Counted from the stretch's first letter, positions 31,616 to 42,875 are shown. The stretch: 64,000 nucleotides of DNA from Chenopodium formosanum (GCA_024500155.1 CM044874.1:43346384-43410383); one strand, 5' to 3'. A program made the numbers and translations. The notes: generated from the letters alone by a model not told the origin.

Positions 31616-33093
31616 AGACTTGAAAGATTCTTGACAAATATTCTTGTGATTAATTTGGCATTGTTGAATAAGCATAGACGTTTTAACGTCGCATTTAGGT
31701 CTTTCCCGTAGGAAAAATTGAATAACTTTATTGCGTCGCATTTAGGGCACCAGTAAGATTTTCTGACTGTCGTGCCATGGCAGAATCTGCCGTGTCACGG
31801 TGCAGTACACCGTCAGAAGGTGTGCAGCACCGTGGCACGGTGCTCTCTGCCGTGTCACGTCAGTCCTAAAATCAGTCCGGTGGCTTGTTTTCTCTTCTCA
31901 TAGTCAACTTCCTTCGATTTTTCTGAGAAAAACGTGTGTGTTCTACATGCGTCTTAACCCTGGGGGATTTCAGCTATGTCAACCCAAAAACGCTCATGGC
32001 AATAAGGGTTCATCCGAGTTTTTAAATCCACCCAAACCATAGAGTCGAGTTCGATTTCATCACGAACTCGCGGAGCCGCCCGTTGGCATACACCCACAAG
32101 GGAGGCTGCCTTGCTAACGCGTCCAAACTCTTAACCATGGTACCATATTGACACCAAATAAACCTGACCATAGTCAAACATAGAACTTGACCTTAGGTTG
32201 CGAACTATTCTTTGCATAATTGTGTCTACGTGTTTTATGTTTGGTCGTTTTGACCCTAACCTTAACGATCTTTCTTTGTCTATGGTGGATTATTTTATGA
32301 CTAACGATTGTCAATGGACCGTACACACTTACTAATTAGCCAAAAAAAAAAAAATCTCGTGCCACGTCACCATCTATCGTGGCACGGGAAAGTTCACCAT
32401 CTCACGACAATTTCCACCGTGGCACGGTGGATTTCCAGTAAAAAAAATTAAAAAAAATAAAAAAAAATCATGTGCCACGTCAGCATCCACCGCACCGCGG
32501 GGATGTTTACCGTGTCACGGCAATTTTCACCGTAGCACAGTGAATTCAAAAAAAAAAAACTTGAAATGATCTCCGCATCACGGCAGCTTGTACCATGACA
32601 CGGTACAGTTTTCCGTGTCACGGTGATCAGGAAATAAGTCCAGTAAGCTTTTTTAGGTCTTCCGTGTTAATTTGGTCCTTGCGTCAGTCATTTTTGTTAC
32701 TGTTCACATGTCTAGCCATACGATCATACCACGAGTCTTATAATATCACTTAGTCAGTCACGAGTCAAGTATAGTCCACACACTTTCTTTATGTTCCGAC
32801 TCGAGTGGTGCACCAGGTCATTTATGATCGTATATTAGGTTCATGCACCCTTTTTTCGTCATAATAAAAAAAATGAGTGGAGTTTTCTCACCTGTTTTCA
32901 AATGTCTATTTTTCGCTTCCTTTCCTATCTTGAGCAATGAGTCAAACAATTAAGTGAATTATTTTATTTCACAGTACTTGGTCAAGGAACAGGGATAGAT
33001 TAATACGGTTTGAGTCATTGCCGCAACAATCTTTGAGATCTAATAGGCGTTCAAAGAGAACTTTGCCATCTCCAAATTACTTATCACCTTTCA
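31616..33093 (+). other. Ogre-B leader (22822-50245 element), after the chromovirus insertion
   Basis: Continues from 24788-24846. Contains CCGT-N3-ACGG-type palindromes at 31770-31860 and 32355-32620, the CCATGG-type leader block (32037-32140), and a stretch matching 42880-43280 in reverse. No gene seen. Confidence 0.7.
32037..32140 (+). other. Conserved leader block, Ogre-B (older copy)
   Basis: CCATAG (changed from CCATGG) to CCATGG. Contains hairpin CGAGTTCG...CGAACTCG (32046-32070, nine-base loop). Same layout as 44076-44179 in reverse. Confidence 0.65.
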
Positions 33094-34205
33094 ATGACCA
33101 CTAAAGAAGATATTGAAAACATCAACAAATCCATCGAGGCACTGTCTACCATGATGCAAACCCTTACCAATAGGGTCACTACCATGGAACAAAACAAGGT
33201 CACTGTTTCCACCCTTTACAAATTGAAGGAACAAATGAGTAAGATTTCTAAGGATTTCACTTATGTGGAACGGCCTCCCACTCCTTTGGATGTGAAGACA
33301 GACTCCCTGAAAAGTTCTCCACTGCTGATATTCCAAAGTTCAAGCCTACTGACAACCCAATGTTCCATTTAAAGGCGTTCTCTACAACCATGGCTCTCAA
33401 GGGATTGGACATAACACTCTTCCCTACGGTGTTCCCTCTCTCCTTATAGCATGCTTGCCAACAATGGTTTTATTCTCTAGATGCCAAGCGTACTGCGACT
33501 TGGCAAGATATCACCGATAGTTTCATGAATCGTTACAAGTGTAACATTCAAACTAAAACTTCTTAACGTGAACTCTCCATTCTCAAACAAAAAGAGAATG
33601 AAGGCTTCACCGCTTATCTAAATAGGTGGACGGAAACGGCTTCACTCTTGGTAGATCCTCCCAAAGGAAGAGAGATGGTTCGCCTCTTTATTCAAAATCT
33701 AACTCACAAGTATAGGGAACATCTTAAATTTCTTCCTTTGAACACTTTTGAAGTTGTATATGACATCGGCATCAATATCGAGGATGAGCTAATAAAGACT
33801 GCTGGTAATAACAATAATAACATTTGGAAAAACAAGAAGAACGACCATCCTTCTTCTTTGTCTTCTAAGAACAAAAATACTACCAACAATATAAGCCAAG
33901 TTGATCTCAATAAAGTGTTAGCTCTTGATGCTCCATTGCCCAAGAAGAAAAGAACTTACACTCCTTCAGGAATGACTTATGAGGCGGCCTTTGATCGCCT
34001 TTACGGTCAAGGCTTGATCACACCTATTGGGCCATTTCCAGATCCAAAACCTGAAGAAATGAGCGCCAAATGGAATCCCAATGCCCATTGCATGTACCAT
34101 AAAGGAAGGGCCCACACTACGGAGCAATGTTTAAATTTGAAGGACGTCATTCAAGACTTGGTGGATGCAAACAAACTTCCTGTCCCTCCAGGCGGCAAGA
34201 AGTAA
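33094..34205 (+). pseudogene. Ogre-B gag (older copy)
   Basis: ATG 33094 (MTTKEDIENINKSIEAL). Homologous to the gag at 41763-42875. Disabled by a frameshift near 33297 and stops at 33447-33449 and 33564-33566; open again from 33648. It ends with T-P-S-G-M-T-Y, one zinc-finger-like module (CMYHKGRAHTTEQC) and PVPPGGKK, then TAA/TGA. Only one module, against three in Ogre-A. No protease or pol follows. Confidence 0.85.
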
Positions 34206-35035
34206 TGAACACAAGGCGCACAACACATCCTTCGTGCAAGATCTCATGATTTCTTCTTTATCATTCATATCCATTCCCCCATTCATGTCTAGCATAGGTT
34301 TTCCATTTTGATTTTTTATATGTTTCATGTGTTTCGTTCACCTTTTCCATCAATAAAATGAGCAAATTTCCCTTACATCTCAATCATGGCATTTTTCATT
34401 AAATCATTCTAAAAAAACATAAAAAAAAAAAAAGAAAAAAAAATCAATCAATTACCGAACTAAACACAAGGTACAACAATGACTTGAGGCACATCTGCAA
34501 CCCTGTCATTCCCTGTTAACCGTTTAATCACTTTCCATTTCTTCATCAACCACTTTGAGCCTCGTCTAACGTTTGGCCTTTATTTCTTCAACCCACATTT
34601 ACTTAACCCTGGGATTGGAAGATGTGTAATTGTATAACATTCAAAAGGCAAGTAAAAAAAAAAAAGCAACAATAAAACAATGTCTAAGGGCAAGTGTTCC
34701 AATGTCTTTGATATGAACACGTCTCAAATTGCGTCTCTCATTGAGTGCTTGGTACCGTGCCTAAGAAACATGAATGCTAAGTGAGTGATGGACCGCATGA
34801 TCTTAGATTGCCCACATTGATTCAAAAGAATGAAAAAAAAGGGAAAAAAAAAAAGAAAAGAAAAAATGAAAATAAACTTGCAAAATTCAAAACAAACAAA
34901 TATATGAAAAATTAAACTTACAAAGTCTAATACACAATTGCATATCTTGGGGGCTTCTCTCGGGTCTTGAGCCTTTTACCCCTTTCTTCCTTAAACCTTC
35001 AGCATAACCACATTTTATTCCTTGAAAGACCTCTT
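34206..35035 (+). other. Ogre-B post-gag non-coding region (older copy)
   Basis: Matches the reverse complement of about 40935-41762 in the younger copy, including the stretch around AGTGAGTGATGGACCGCATG (about 34780). Several A-rich runs. Pol would be expected here in an autonomous Ogre; none is present and no pol remnant is visible. Confidence 0.7.
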
Positions 35036-35240
35036 CACTAGAAGAAAAATTGAAAAAGGCACCGCTCAATGGCCACAGGTTTTTTAAAACCGATGACTTA
35101 AAAAATGGGCGGGATTAGGCATATGTACATTGCCACCGGTTCAAACCGAACCAGTTGCATAAATGATAAAGGCCACCAGTTTTGAACCGGTGGCAATAAT
35201 CAAATAATAAAAAAAATCCCACCTTTCTCTTTCCCTTTCC

Positions 35241-35500
35241 ATTATATACCCTAACCCTAATCTTCTCTCTCCTCTATCGCCTCTCCTCCTCTCCTCCTGC
35301 TCTCCTCCTTCTCTCTATCTCCTTCTCTCCTTCGTTCTTACTCCCCCTCTCTCTCCTTCTCTCCCTCTTTGTTCTCTCTCTTTCGATCCTGCTCTCCCTC
35401 TCTGAATCTCTCTCGTCGCCCTCCCTATCTGAATCGCTCTCGTTGACCTCCCTCTCTGAATCTCCCTCTCTGAATCTCTCGTCGCTCTCCCTCTCTAAAT
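35241..35500 (+). promoter_or_regulatory. Promoter-like TATA, telo-box-like and CT-rich leader, CACTA copy 2
   Basis: TATATA (35244-35249), ACCCTAACCCTAA, then about 230 bp of CT-rich sequence with TCTCTCCCTC units. A 69-codon frame from 35443 (Ser/Leu-rich, then Thr/His/Gln-rich) has no recognisable domain and may be non-coding. Confidence 0.45.
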
Positions 35501-35674
35501 CTCCCTCAAAGGCCACTACCACCACCGCCACTGACCACCGCAACCACCAAGACCGACATCAACAACAAGTTTTAAACGGTTTTCAGTTTCCCACACCGTT
35601 GCCACTGACCACCGCAGCCACCAACATCGTCGCACTTTCTCTCTCCTTGTGATGAAACCATAGGTTTTCAGGTC

Positions 35675-35722
35675 AAATTCGACCATCAAAACTCTAGATC
35701 TAGAGTTTTTATGGTCGAATTT
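35675..35722. repeat. Near-perfect palindrome in CACTA copy 2
   Basis: Same outer sequence (TTCGACCAT...ATGGTCGAA) and AGATCT centre as 4736-4777. One arm position changed G to C with the matching C to G on the other arm, so pairing is kept; one other pair is lost. Confidence 0.85.
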
Positions 35723-35879
35723 GGCCTCGTAAACCTAGTTTAAAGTATGGAGAGTCGTCGAATGAAGATTTGTGTGTTTTTTTCAATTTTTTTTCATTTT
35801 TTCTGTTTTTGGGTGGTGGGTGATTGGTCGATTTTTTCTGTTTTTGTTAATTTTGGGTTGTTATTTGCGAAGGCGGTGG

Positions 35880-36150
35880 TTTTAGGTGGGTGGTGTGGTG
35901 GTTTTAGGTGGGTGGTGGGGTGGATTTAGGTAGGTTGTGGGGTGGGTCGTGGGTGGTAGGTCGTTGAATCTGGGTGGTGGGTCGAGGGTTCTGGGTGGTG
36001 GTTCGAGGGTTCTGGGTGGTGGGTCGTTGAATCTGGGTGGTGGGTCGTTGGTTCTGGGTGGTGTGTCGAGGGTTCTGGATGGTGGGTCGTGGGTTGTTGG
36101 GTGGTGGGTCCTTGGTTGTGGGTCGTGGGTGGATTGTGGGTTTTGGTGGT
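35880..36150 (+). repeat. GGTGG/GGGTCG minisatellite in CACTA copy 2
   Basis: About nine degenerate units of roughly 30 bp (TCTGGGTGGTGGGTCG). Plus strand has many GGG runs and could form G-quadruplexes. Repetitive ORFs on both strands are by-products. Confidence 0.8.
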
Positions 36151-36773
36151 TTTTTTTTTAAAAAAAAAATCATATCTAAAGTTTTTGTTTATCATTTCTG
36201 ATTTTTAATTTTTTTGCAGATTTTTTTTTTATTTTGATTTTTAATTGTGTTTTAATTTTTTGTGTTTTTTTTTTGCAGATCTATTGCAGATTCAAGGTTA
36301 ATTCAAAGAGCTATTTTTTTTAAAAAAAAAAGTAAATTAACTATTTATTCATTGATGAATATACAATACATGTAATTTATGTATATTATGATTATTCTCA
36401 ATTTCTAGGGGAAAAAAAAAGATGTATATTATGATAATATGTAAGTGTCTCTTGATTTTTAAGTGAAAAAAAAATGAAATTTTCTTTTTTTGTTTTTTTG
36501 GGCATTATTGCCACCGGTTCCACCGAAAAACCGGTGGCAATACTTACTAATACCAAAAAAAAATATGCGGGAAGTGTTATTTCCACCGGTTAATCGGTGG
36601 CCTTAAGCCTTTTTGCCACCAGTTTTGAACCGATGGCCTTGCTTCGGTTTATTGCCACCCCCCAAATGATCACCGGTTCAAAACCGGTGGCCTTTGGGGG
36701 CTTTGAACCGGTGGCCAATTCATATTTTCGCCTAGTGCTTTGAGGTGTACATACACTTGTGCAAAGTTCGGTT

Positions 36774-36833
36774 AGAGCTACGTTCGGCCTGATTTCTAAC
36801 GGATCCGTAGGCAACCTCACATCGAGGTGCGAC
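36774..36833 (+). other. Conserved fold-back block D, split by the nested Ogre-B
   Basis: In element sense: GAGCTACGTTCGGCC...GGATCCGTAGGCAACCTC...GAGGTGCGAC. The nested element at 36834 inserted inside it; GCGAC is repeated at 46360-46364, after which the older element resumes. Confidence 0.7.
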
Positions 36834-38535
36834 TGTAGGCGTCGCTCGAAGTGCACCTACGTTAAAAAGCATGTTGTGAATATGCTTGGCACTCATAGGA
36901 AGTGGGAATTGACATTACAATTAGGGACAAATAAAGTAGGGAGCCGCCAACAAGTTTTTAAGGAACTTGTAAACCGTTCACGGATCATAAAAGGCAACCA
37001 CGATAAGGGACAACGATAGGCAATAACGATTGACCCGTGAAGGTTACACCCCATTCATAATCCATGAGATTACTAACTCCATATGGTTTGGAACCACGAA
37101 AGGAGGATCGGGGATGATGGTACAAAGTGAGTCATGGAGTCACATTCGCCCGTATTGGCCTCTACTCGATTCTCATAGTGAAAAACATTCCTGTGATCTC
37201 AAAGGCATACAAACAATAATTCAATTCGCTCCAAACTATCATTTAACTAAATTGGTTCAAAATTAATGCACACATAATTCTAAATATTTGTGATCACTTG
37301 ATCAAACAACAAGATTAAAAAGGAACCTAAACCGGTTGTCCAAATTATCTTATTAGGCGTGATTTTCAATTACATATTCCCATTAAACATGCAATATTGT
37401 GATCAATAAATATAATAAAATCAATATAAACATAAAACCAATTTAATCATAATTCTAACAACAGAAAAATCATTAGAAAAATAATAATGATAAAAAGAGC
37501 ATAATCCTTACTTTGAATCTGTTTGATTGCAACTACAAAATAATTAACGAGTTAGTAACTTCAAGGAAATAATAAAACAATAACTAAATTAAATTAAATA
37601 AAAACAAGGTTAATTTTGGGGCCAAACCCTCAAACGATTCTACCTTTCACGCCTTGGTTTAAGGACAGAACCTCGAGTAAAATATGGACTCCTTTAAGTG
37701 CTTGAAGAAGGAATTTTGAAGTGAAAAGGGGAGGCTAGTGTTTAGGTTAAGAGCGTAGAAGAGAGAAAATAAGAATCAAAGAATTCTGGTTGCCCCGTAC
37801 ATCAGAAATGAGGGGGTATTTATAGGGAAATGTGCTGAGGGAGCACACAGAACCCTAAAATGATAAAAACCCTAAAAAATTATCCCGTAACACGGTCAGA
37901 CTGTACCGTGACACGGTTAGACTGTACCGTCAGACGGTACAAGTTCCCGTGACACGGTCAGTTTTGGAGTGTCGCGGGAAATTTTCATAAAACGGAACGG
38001 AAAACGCGTTAAGGGTTTACGCGGAAAGGACACGGAACTCTCCGTGTCACGGCTGATCTCCCGTGTCACGGGAAGTCCCACCGTCAGACGGGAAGAGTTC
38101 CCGTGACACGGTCAAGCTTGACCGTGACACGGTCAGTTCCAGTCCACTTTTCCGTCTAAATTCACTTTTAACCCTAATTTCTTTCGGTTTTTTAAGTGCC
38201 GATTGATAATTTCGGGCTTTTTTCTGACTTTTATTATTCGGGCTAAAATAAGAAAATAATAAAATAAAAATAAAATATTTGGGCCAAAAATAATAAATAA
38301 AATAATAAAATAAAAAGGTTTGGGCTTAAAATTAATTAACAAGTTTGGGCCAAAAATAAAACTATGCTTTTATCAAACACCAAGACTGATCCATGGACCT
38401 TTCAAAAATATGAATTTATTAAAATACGATTTTTTTAGCACTCTCGGGATTAAATACTAAACCCGACCAATAGCGGCGGTGAAAGGTTATTTATCATCGG
38501 GCTTGGTTTTGGGGAGACATTTTTAGGTGTCTACA
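36834..38535 (-). repeat. Younger Ogre-B 3' LTR
   Basis: 1702 bp, TGTAGGCGTC to GTGTCTACA on plus. TATA (TATTTATAG on plus, 37817-37825) with CCGT-N3-ACGG palindromes upstream in minus sense (37880-38140). The LTR sequence class differs from the 22822 LTR mainly in the U3 part. Confidence 0.93.
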
Positions 38536-38550
38536 GAAGCCCCTACTTTG
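38536..38550 (-). other. Polypurine tract, younger Ogre-B
   Basis: Minus reads AAAGTAGGGGCTTC directly before the LTR start TGTAGACACC. The older copy has AAAGTGGGGGCTTTC (48232-48246). Confidence 0.85.
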
Positions 38551-38819
38551 ACTGAGTTTGTAGAAACGTCAGTTTCGAAAACGATAGTCAAAGTAGTCGA
38601 TAGGGACAGAGAATGATTTAAGACGTTCTGCGATCCTAAATCACTCTGTATACGCCGATACCTGCAGAAAAATGTTAATTCCACAGATAAAAGAGTAAAG
38701 GTATAGATTACATATCTGGCACCAGTGTATCGGTGAGAAACGAGTTTGGTATTTTCCTATGCTTGAAGGAATCTACCAAGTGACATTGATTGAAACGCTT
38801 TTCATGCTTGAGGAAAGCC

Positions 38820-39305
38820 GACTGAAGAGTTTGGTACCTTTCTAAGCCTGAAGAAAGCTACCGGATAATACTTTCCATGCCTGAGGAAAGTCGACGAACG
38901 AATTTGGTGTCATTCTATGCTTGAAGAATTCCACCGATAATGCCTTCCATGCTTGAGGAAAGCCGACAAAGGGATTTTTGTGGTTTTCTATACTTGAAGA
39001 AAAATCCACGGATGATGCTTTCCATACCTGAGGAAAGCCGACTTGGCGGTTTTCTATACTTAAAGAAAAATCCACCGATAACGCTTTCCAAGCCTGAGGA
39101 AAGCCAACTTGGCGGTTTTCTATACTTGAAGAAAAATCCACCGATAACGCTTTCCAAGCCTGAGGAAAGCCAACTTGGCGGTTTTCTATACTTGAAGAAA
39201 AATCCACCGATAATGCTTTCCAAGCCTGAGGAAAGCTAACTTGGCGGTTTTCTATACTTGAAGAAAAATCCACCAATAACGCTTCCCAAGCCTGAGGAAA
39301 GCCGA
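38820..39305 (-). repeat. 66-bp minisatellite in Ogre-B 3' region
   Basis: Four close copies of a 66-bp unit (about 39040-39300) plus degenerate ones to the left. As the unit is a multiple of three it gives a repetitive minus frame (FSSSIENRQVGFPQAWKALS); I judge it non-coding. The older copy has only degenerate units (47790-48030). Confidence 0.85.
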
Positions 39306-39334
39306 CGATTGATGAAAATTGATGGTGGTTCGAT

Positions 39335-39424
39335 TATCCCCAAACGTGGGTTGTAGATGGTCCGCTTGTCCCCGGACGTGGGCTGTAGATGGTCCGCTTG
39401 TCCCCGGACGTGGGCTGTAGATAA
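39335..39424 (-). repeat. 32-bp minisatellite, three units
   Basis: Units of GGTCCGCTTGTCCCCGGACG type. The older Ogre-B has about 11 units (47407-47758). Confidence 0.85.
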
Positions 39425-39517
39425 GACCTGCAAAAATAAATTTGCCAATGGACTCGTATACACTGTGATTGACTTGACCACTAACTTGACCAAGTTTGAC
39501 ATGACATGTGTATGACT

Positions 39518-39522
<5 letters not shown>

Positions 39523-39570
<48 letters not shown>
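39523..39570. repeat. (GT)24 microsatellite
   Basis: Uninterrupted GT repeat in the Ogre-B 3' region; absent from the older copy. The His/Thr frame on minus is an artefact. Confidence 0.95.
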
Positions 39571-39573
<3 letters not shown>

Positions 39574-39853
39574 CAGACACAAGCAAACAAAGATGCAAAA
39601 GCAAAAATTTTCCGTCAATTATTGTCATGAGTGGAGGGTACCGACTTTCTCCCGAAAAAGAAAGATGTGAAAACTGAACTTTTATTTTCGAACTTCCTTC
39701 AATGAAAACTTTGGAAAAAGTTTTTTTTTTTAATTTCCCCAAAATAAAATAATGAAAAGGGAGAGAAGTTTTGAACTTCTTCCTTGAGCAAGACGAAATG
39801 ATTCGTATGGATTGAATTGTTTGTCCTGAAAATAATGTATGCATGATGCATGT

Positions 39854-40535
39854 TCTTAGGCCAGGAGGCTAAGGACAATTATATCATGTGACACGATAGA
39901 TGAATGAACTTAAGTCATGGAGCTAAGCATCATATATGGTGTAAAGAAGCGATTTTGAACGTCACTTAGGTCTGGAAGCTAAGCACGTATAACACGATAG
40001 ATGAATGAACTTAAGTCATGGAGCTAAGCATCATATATGGTGTAAAGAAGCGATTTTGAACGTCACTTAGGTCTGGAAGCTAAGCACGTATAACACGATA
40101 GATGAATGAACTTAAGTTATGGAGCTAAGCATCATATATGGTGTAAAGAAGCGATTTTGAACGTCACTTAGGTCTGGAAGCTAAGCACGTATAACACGAT
40201 AGATGAATGAACTTAAGTCATGGAGCTAAGCATCATATATGGTGTAAAGAAGCGATTTTGAACGTTACTTAGGTCTGGAAGCTAAGCACGTATAACACGA
40301 TAGATGAATTAACTTAAGTCATGGAGCTAAGCATCATATATGGTGTAAAGAAGCAATTTTGAACGTTACTTAGGTCTGGAAGCTAAGCACGTATAGTGAT
40401 TATTGCGTAATGAACGTTGCTTAGGTCAAGGAGCTAAGCACAATATGCTTTGTATGATTAAAAATCATTGATATATAAATGTTTCTTAGCACATTATGCG
40501 AAATAATGAACATTGCTTAGGTCAGGAAGCTAAGC
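39854..40535 (-). repeat. Hairpin array with 101-bp tandem repeats, Ogre-B 3' region
   Basis: Thirteen copies of a CTTAG-N8-9-CTAAG inverted repeat (for example GCTTAGGTCAAGGAGCTAAGC). The middle (about 39888-40398) is a five-fold tandem of 101 bp, each unit carrying two hairpins, one of CTTAAG type and one of CTTAGG type. The older copy keeps five unduplicated hairpins (46695-46985) and the Ogre-A derivative one (about 50540). No gene. Confidence 0.85.
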
Positions 40536-40865
40536 AAGTATGCAATGTTTCTTCTACTGAATGTTGTCTTCAAATATGATGAAACATGCACAGTGTTGAA
40601 ACAAGATTTCATGATAAAAGGCTCTTAAAAGGAAGGATGATTGATATGGATATGGATGTGTGAGTGAAGTGTGTGAATGTGATACTAATGCTGGCTGCAA
40701 GGGTTATGGTGATGGAAATAGATGTGAGAAGAGTAAAAAATGATGACTTCTTAGGCTGGGTAAGCTAATGTGATTTGGGTTCAAGCCCCCAAGTCTAGCT
40801 CTAAATGGGTAGGGATAAGCATTGGATATTCTTTGACTCGATCATGCATGGATATGAATATGAAT

Positions 40866-40927
40866 GTGGCCGCACCTCGATGTGAGGTTGCCTACGTATC
40901 CGTTAGGAATCAGGCCGAACGTAGCTC
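40866..40927 (-). other. Conserved fold-back block B
   Basis: Plus: GGCCGCACCTC-GATGT-GAGGTTGCCTACGTATCC ... GGCCGAACGTAGCTC (shown in parts). Stem ACCTC/GAGGT and second stem CTACGT/ACGTAG enclosing TCC-GTTA-GGA. Confidence 0.7.
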
Positions 40928-41119
40928 TATCCGAACTTTGCACAAGTGTATGTACATCTCAAAGAGGTCTTTCAAGGGTTGTAATGTGGTTAAGTTTATG
41001 GTTTAAGGAAGAAAGAGGTAAAAGGCTCAAGACCCGAGAGAAGTCCCCAAGATGTGTAATTGTGAATTTGAAAATTTTGAATTTTGCAAGTTTATTTTCA
41101 ACACATTTTTTTTGCTTTG

Positions 41120-41151
<32 letters not shown>

Positions 41152-41762
41152 CAATCTGTTGAATCAATGTAGGCAATCTCAGATCATGCGGTCCATCACT
41201 CACTTAGCATTCATGTTTCTCAGGCACGGTACCGAGCACTCGATGAGAGACGCAATTTAAGACGTGTTCATATCAAAGACATTGGAACACTTGCCTTTAG
41301 ACATTGTTTTATTTTTGCTTTGCTACTTTTTTTTTACTTGCTGTTATACAATTACACATCTTCAAATCCCAGGGTTGAGTGAATGTAGGTTGAAGAAATG
41401 AAAGCCAAACGTTAGACGAGGCTCAAAGTGGTTGATGAAGAACTGGATATGTGATTGAGTGGTTAATGGGGAATGACAGGGTTGCAAAGGTGCCTCAAAT
41501 CATTGGTATACCTTGTGTTTAGTTCGACATTTTTTTATTTTTATTTTTTTTTATTATTTTTTTTTTATTTTTTTATTTTTTTGCTAATTACATGATCGAA
41601 TGTAAGAAAGAGATGCTCATTTATGAAAAATGTAAGAAATGTGACACATAGACACATGGATAACGGGAACCTATGCTAGACTTATTGGGGGAAAGGGTCG
41701 AAACAAAAGAATTAAAAAAAAGCATGAAATCTTGCACAAAGGATCTGTGTGCCTTGTATTCA
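40928..41762 (-). other. Ogre-B post-gag non-coding region (younger copy)
   Basis: Matches 34206-35035 in reverse. Long T runs (about 41126-41150) and a T/A-rich low-complexity stretch (41528-41582). No pol remnant. Confidence 0.7.
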
Positions 41763-42875
41763 TTACTTCTTGCCTTCTTGAGGGACATGAAGTTTATTTG
41801 CATCCATCAAGTCTTGAATGGCGTCCTTCAAATTCCAACATTGCTCCGTAGTGTGGCCCCTTCCTTGATGGTACTTGCAATAGGCATTGGGATTCCATTT
41901 AGCGCTCCTTTATTCAGGTTTTGGCTCTGGAAATGGTCCAATAGGCGTGATCAAGCCTTGACCGTAAAGGCAATCAAAGACCGCATCATAAGTCATTCCT
42001 AAATGAGTGTAAGTTCTTTTCTTCTTGGGCAATGGAGTATCAAGGGCTAACACTTCATTGAGACCAACTTGGCTTATATTGTTGGTAGTATTTTCATGCT
42101 TAGAAGACGAAGAAGAAGGATGGTCGTTCTTCTTGTTTTTCCAAGTGTTATTATTGTTACTACCAGCAGTCTTTATTAGCTCATCCTCGATATTGATGCC
42201 GATGTTGTATACAGCTTCGAAAGTGTTCAATGGAAGAAATTTGAGATGTTCCCTATATTTATGAGTCAGATTTTGAATAAAGAGGCGAACCATCTCTCTT
42301 TCTTTGGGAGGATCTACCAAGAGTGAAGTTGTTTCCCTCCACCTCTTCAGGTAAGCGGTGAAGCCTTCATTCTCTTTCTGTTTGAGAATGGAGAGTTCAC
42401 GTTCAGAAGTTTTAGTTTGAATGTTACACTTGTAACGATTCATGAAACTGTCGGTGACCTCTTGCCAAGTCGCAGTACGCTTGGCATCTAGGTAATAGAA
42501 CCATTGTTGGCAAGCATGTTCTAAGGAGAGAGGGAACATCGTAGGGAAGAGTGTTACGTCCAATCCCTTAAGAGCCATGGTTGCAGAGAACGCCTTCAAA
42601 TGGAATATTGGATTGTCAGTAAGCTTGAACTTTGGAATATCAGCAGTGGAGAACTTTTCAGGGAGTCTATCCTTCACATCCAAAGGAGTGGGAGGCCGTT
42701 CCACATAAGTGAAATCCTCATAAATCTTACTCATTTGTTCCTTCAGTTTGTCAAGGGTGGAAACAGTGACCTTGTTTTGTTCCATAGTAGTGACCCTAGT
42801 GGTAAGGGTTTGCAGCATGGAAGACAGTGCCTCAATGGATTTGTTGATGTTCTCAATGTCTTCTTTAGTGGACAT
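41763..42875 (-). pseudogene. Ogre-B gag (younger copy, one stop)
   Basis: 370 codons from ATG 42875 (MSTKEDIENINKSIEAL). N-terminal coiled coil, capsid core (KFKLTDNPIFHLKAF, CQQWFYYLDAK, RYKCNIQTK, KQKENEGFTAYLKRWRET), Asn/Ser linker, then a single zinc-finger-like module (KYHQGRGHTTEQC) and a short tail. One in-frame TAA (41908-41910), just before the module, breaks it. The frame is otherwise clean, fitting its youth. Confidence 0.88.

Larger units (their letters stand above)
35036..36737 (+). mobile_element. Non-autonomous CACTA transposon, copy 2
   Basis: Ends CACTAGAAG... and ...CGCCTAGTG, a perfect 3-bp duplication CTT (33 and 38 positions flanking: 35033-35035, 36738-36740). Subterminal zones carry inverted repeats of GCCACCGGTT / AACCGGTGGC. 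No transposase. The interior in plus order (TATA, ACCCTAA boxes, CT-rich leader, palindrome, GGTGG minisatellite) parallels copy 1 read on minus, though the terminal and subterminal repeats differ. Confidence 0.9.

Noticed and set aside
35904..36195. Pro/Thr/His-rich ORFs on minus and Gly-rich ORF on plus
   Set aside because: Products of the GGTGG minisatellite in CACTA copy 2.
36759..37266. Short plus ORFs in the Ogre-B LTR (also 44644-45091)
   Set aside because: Identical because the LTRs are identical; no start context, no domain.
39236..39844. Long minus-strand ORFs with His/Thr repeats
   Set aside because: They are created by the GT microsatellite and minisatellites; no domain, and absent from the older Ogre-B.
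39888..40398. CRISPR-like regular repeats
   Set aside because: A plain 101-bp tandem without unique spacers, in plant retrotransposon DNA.
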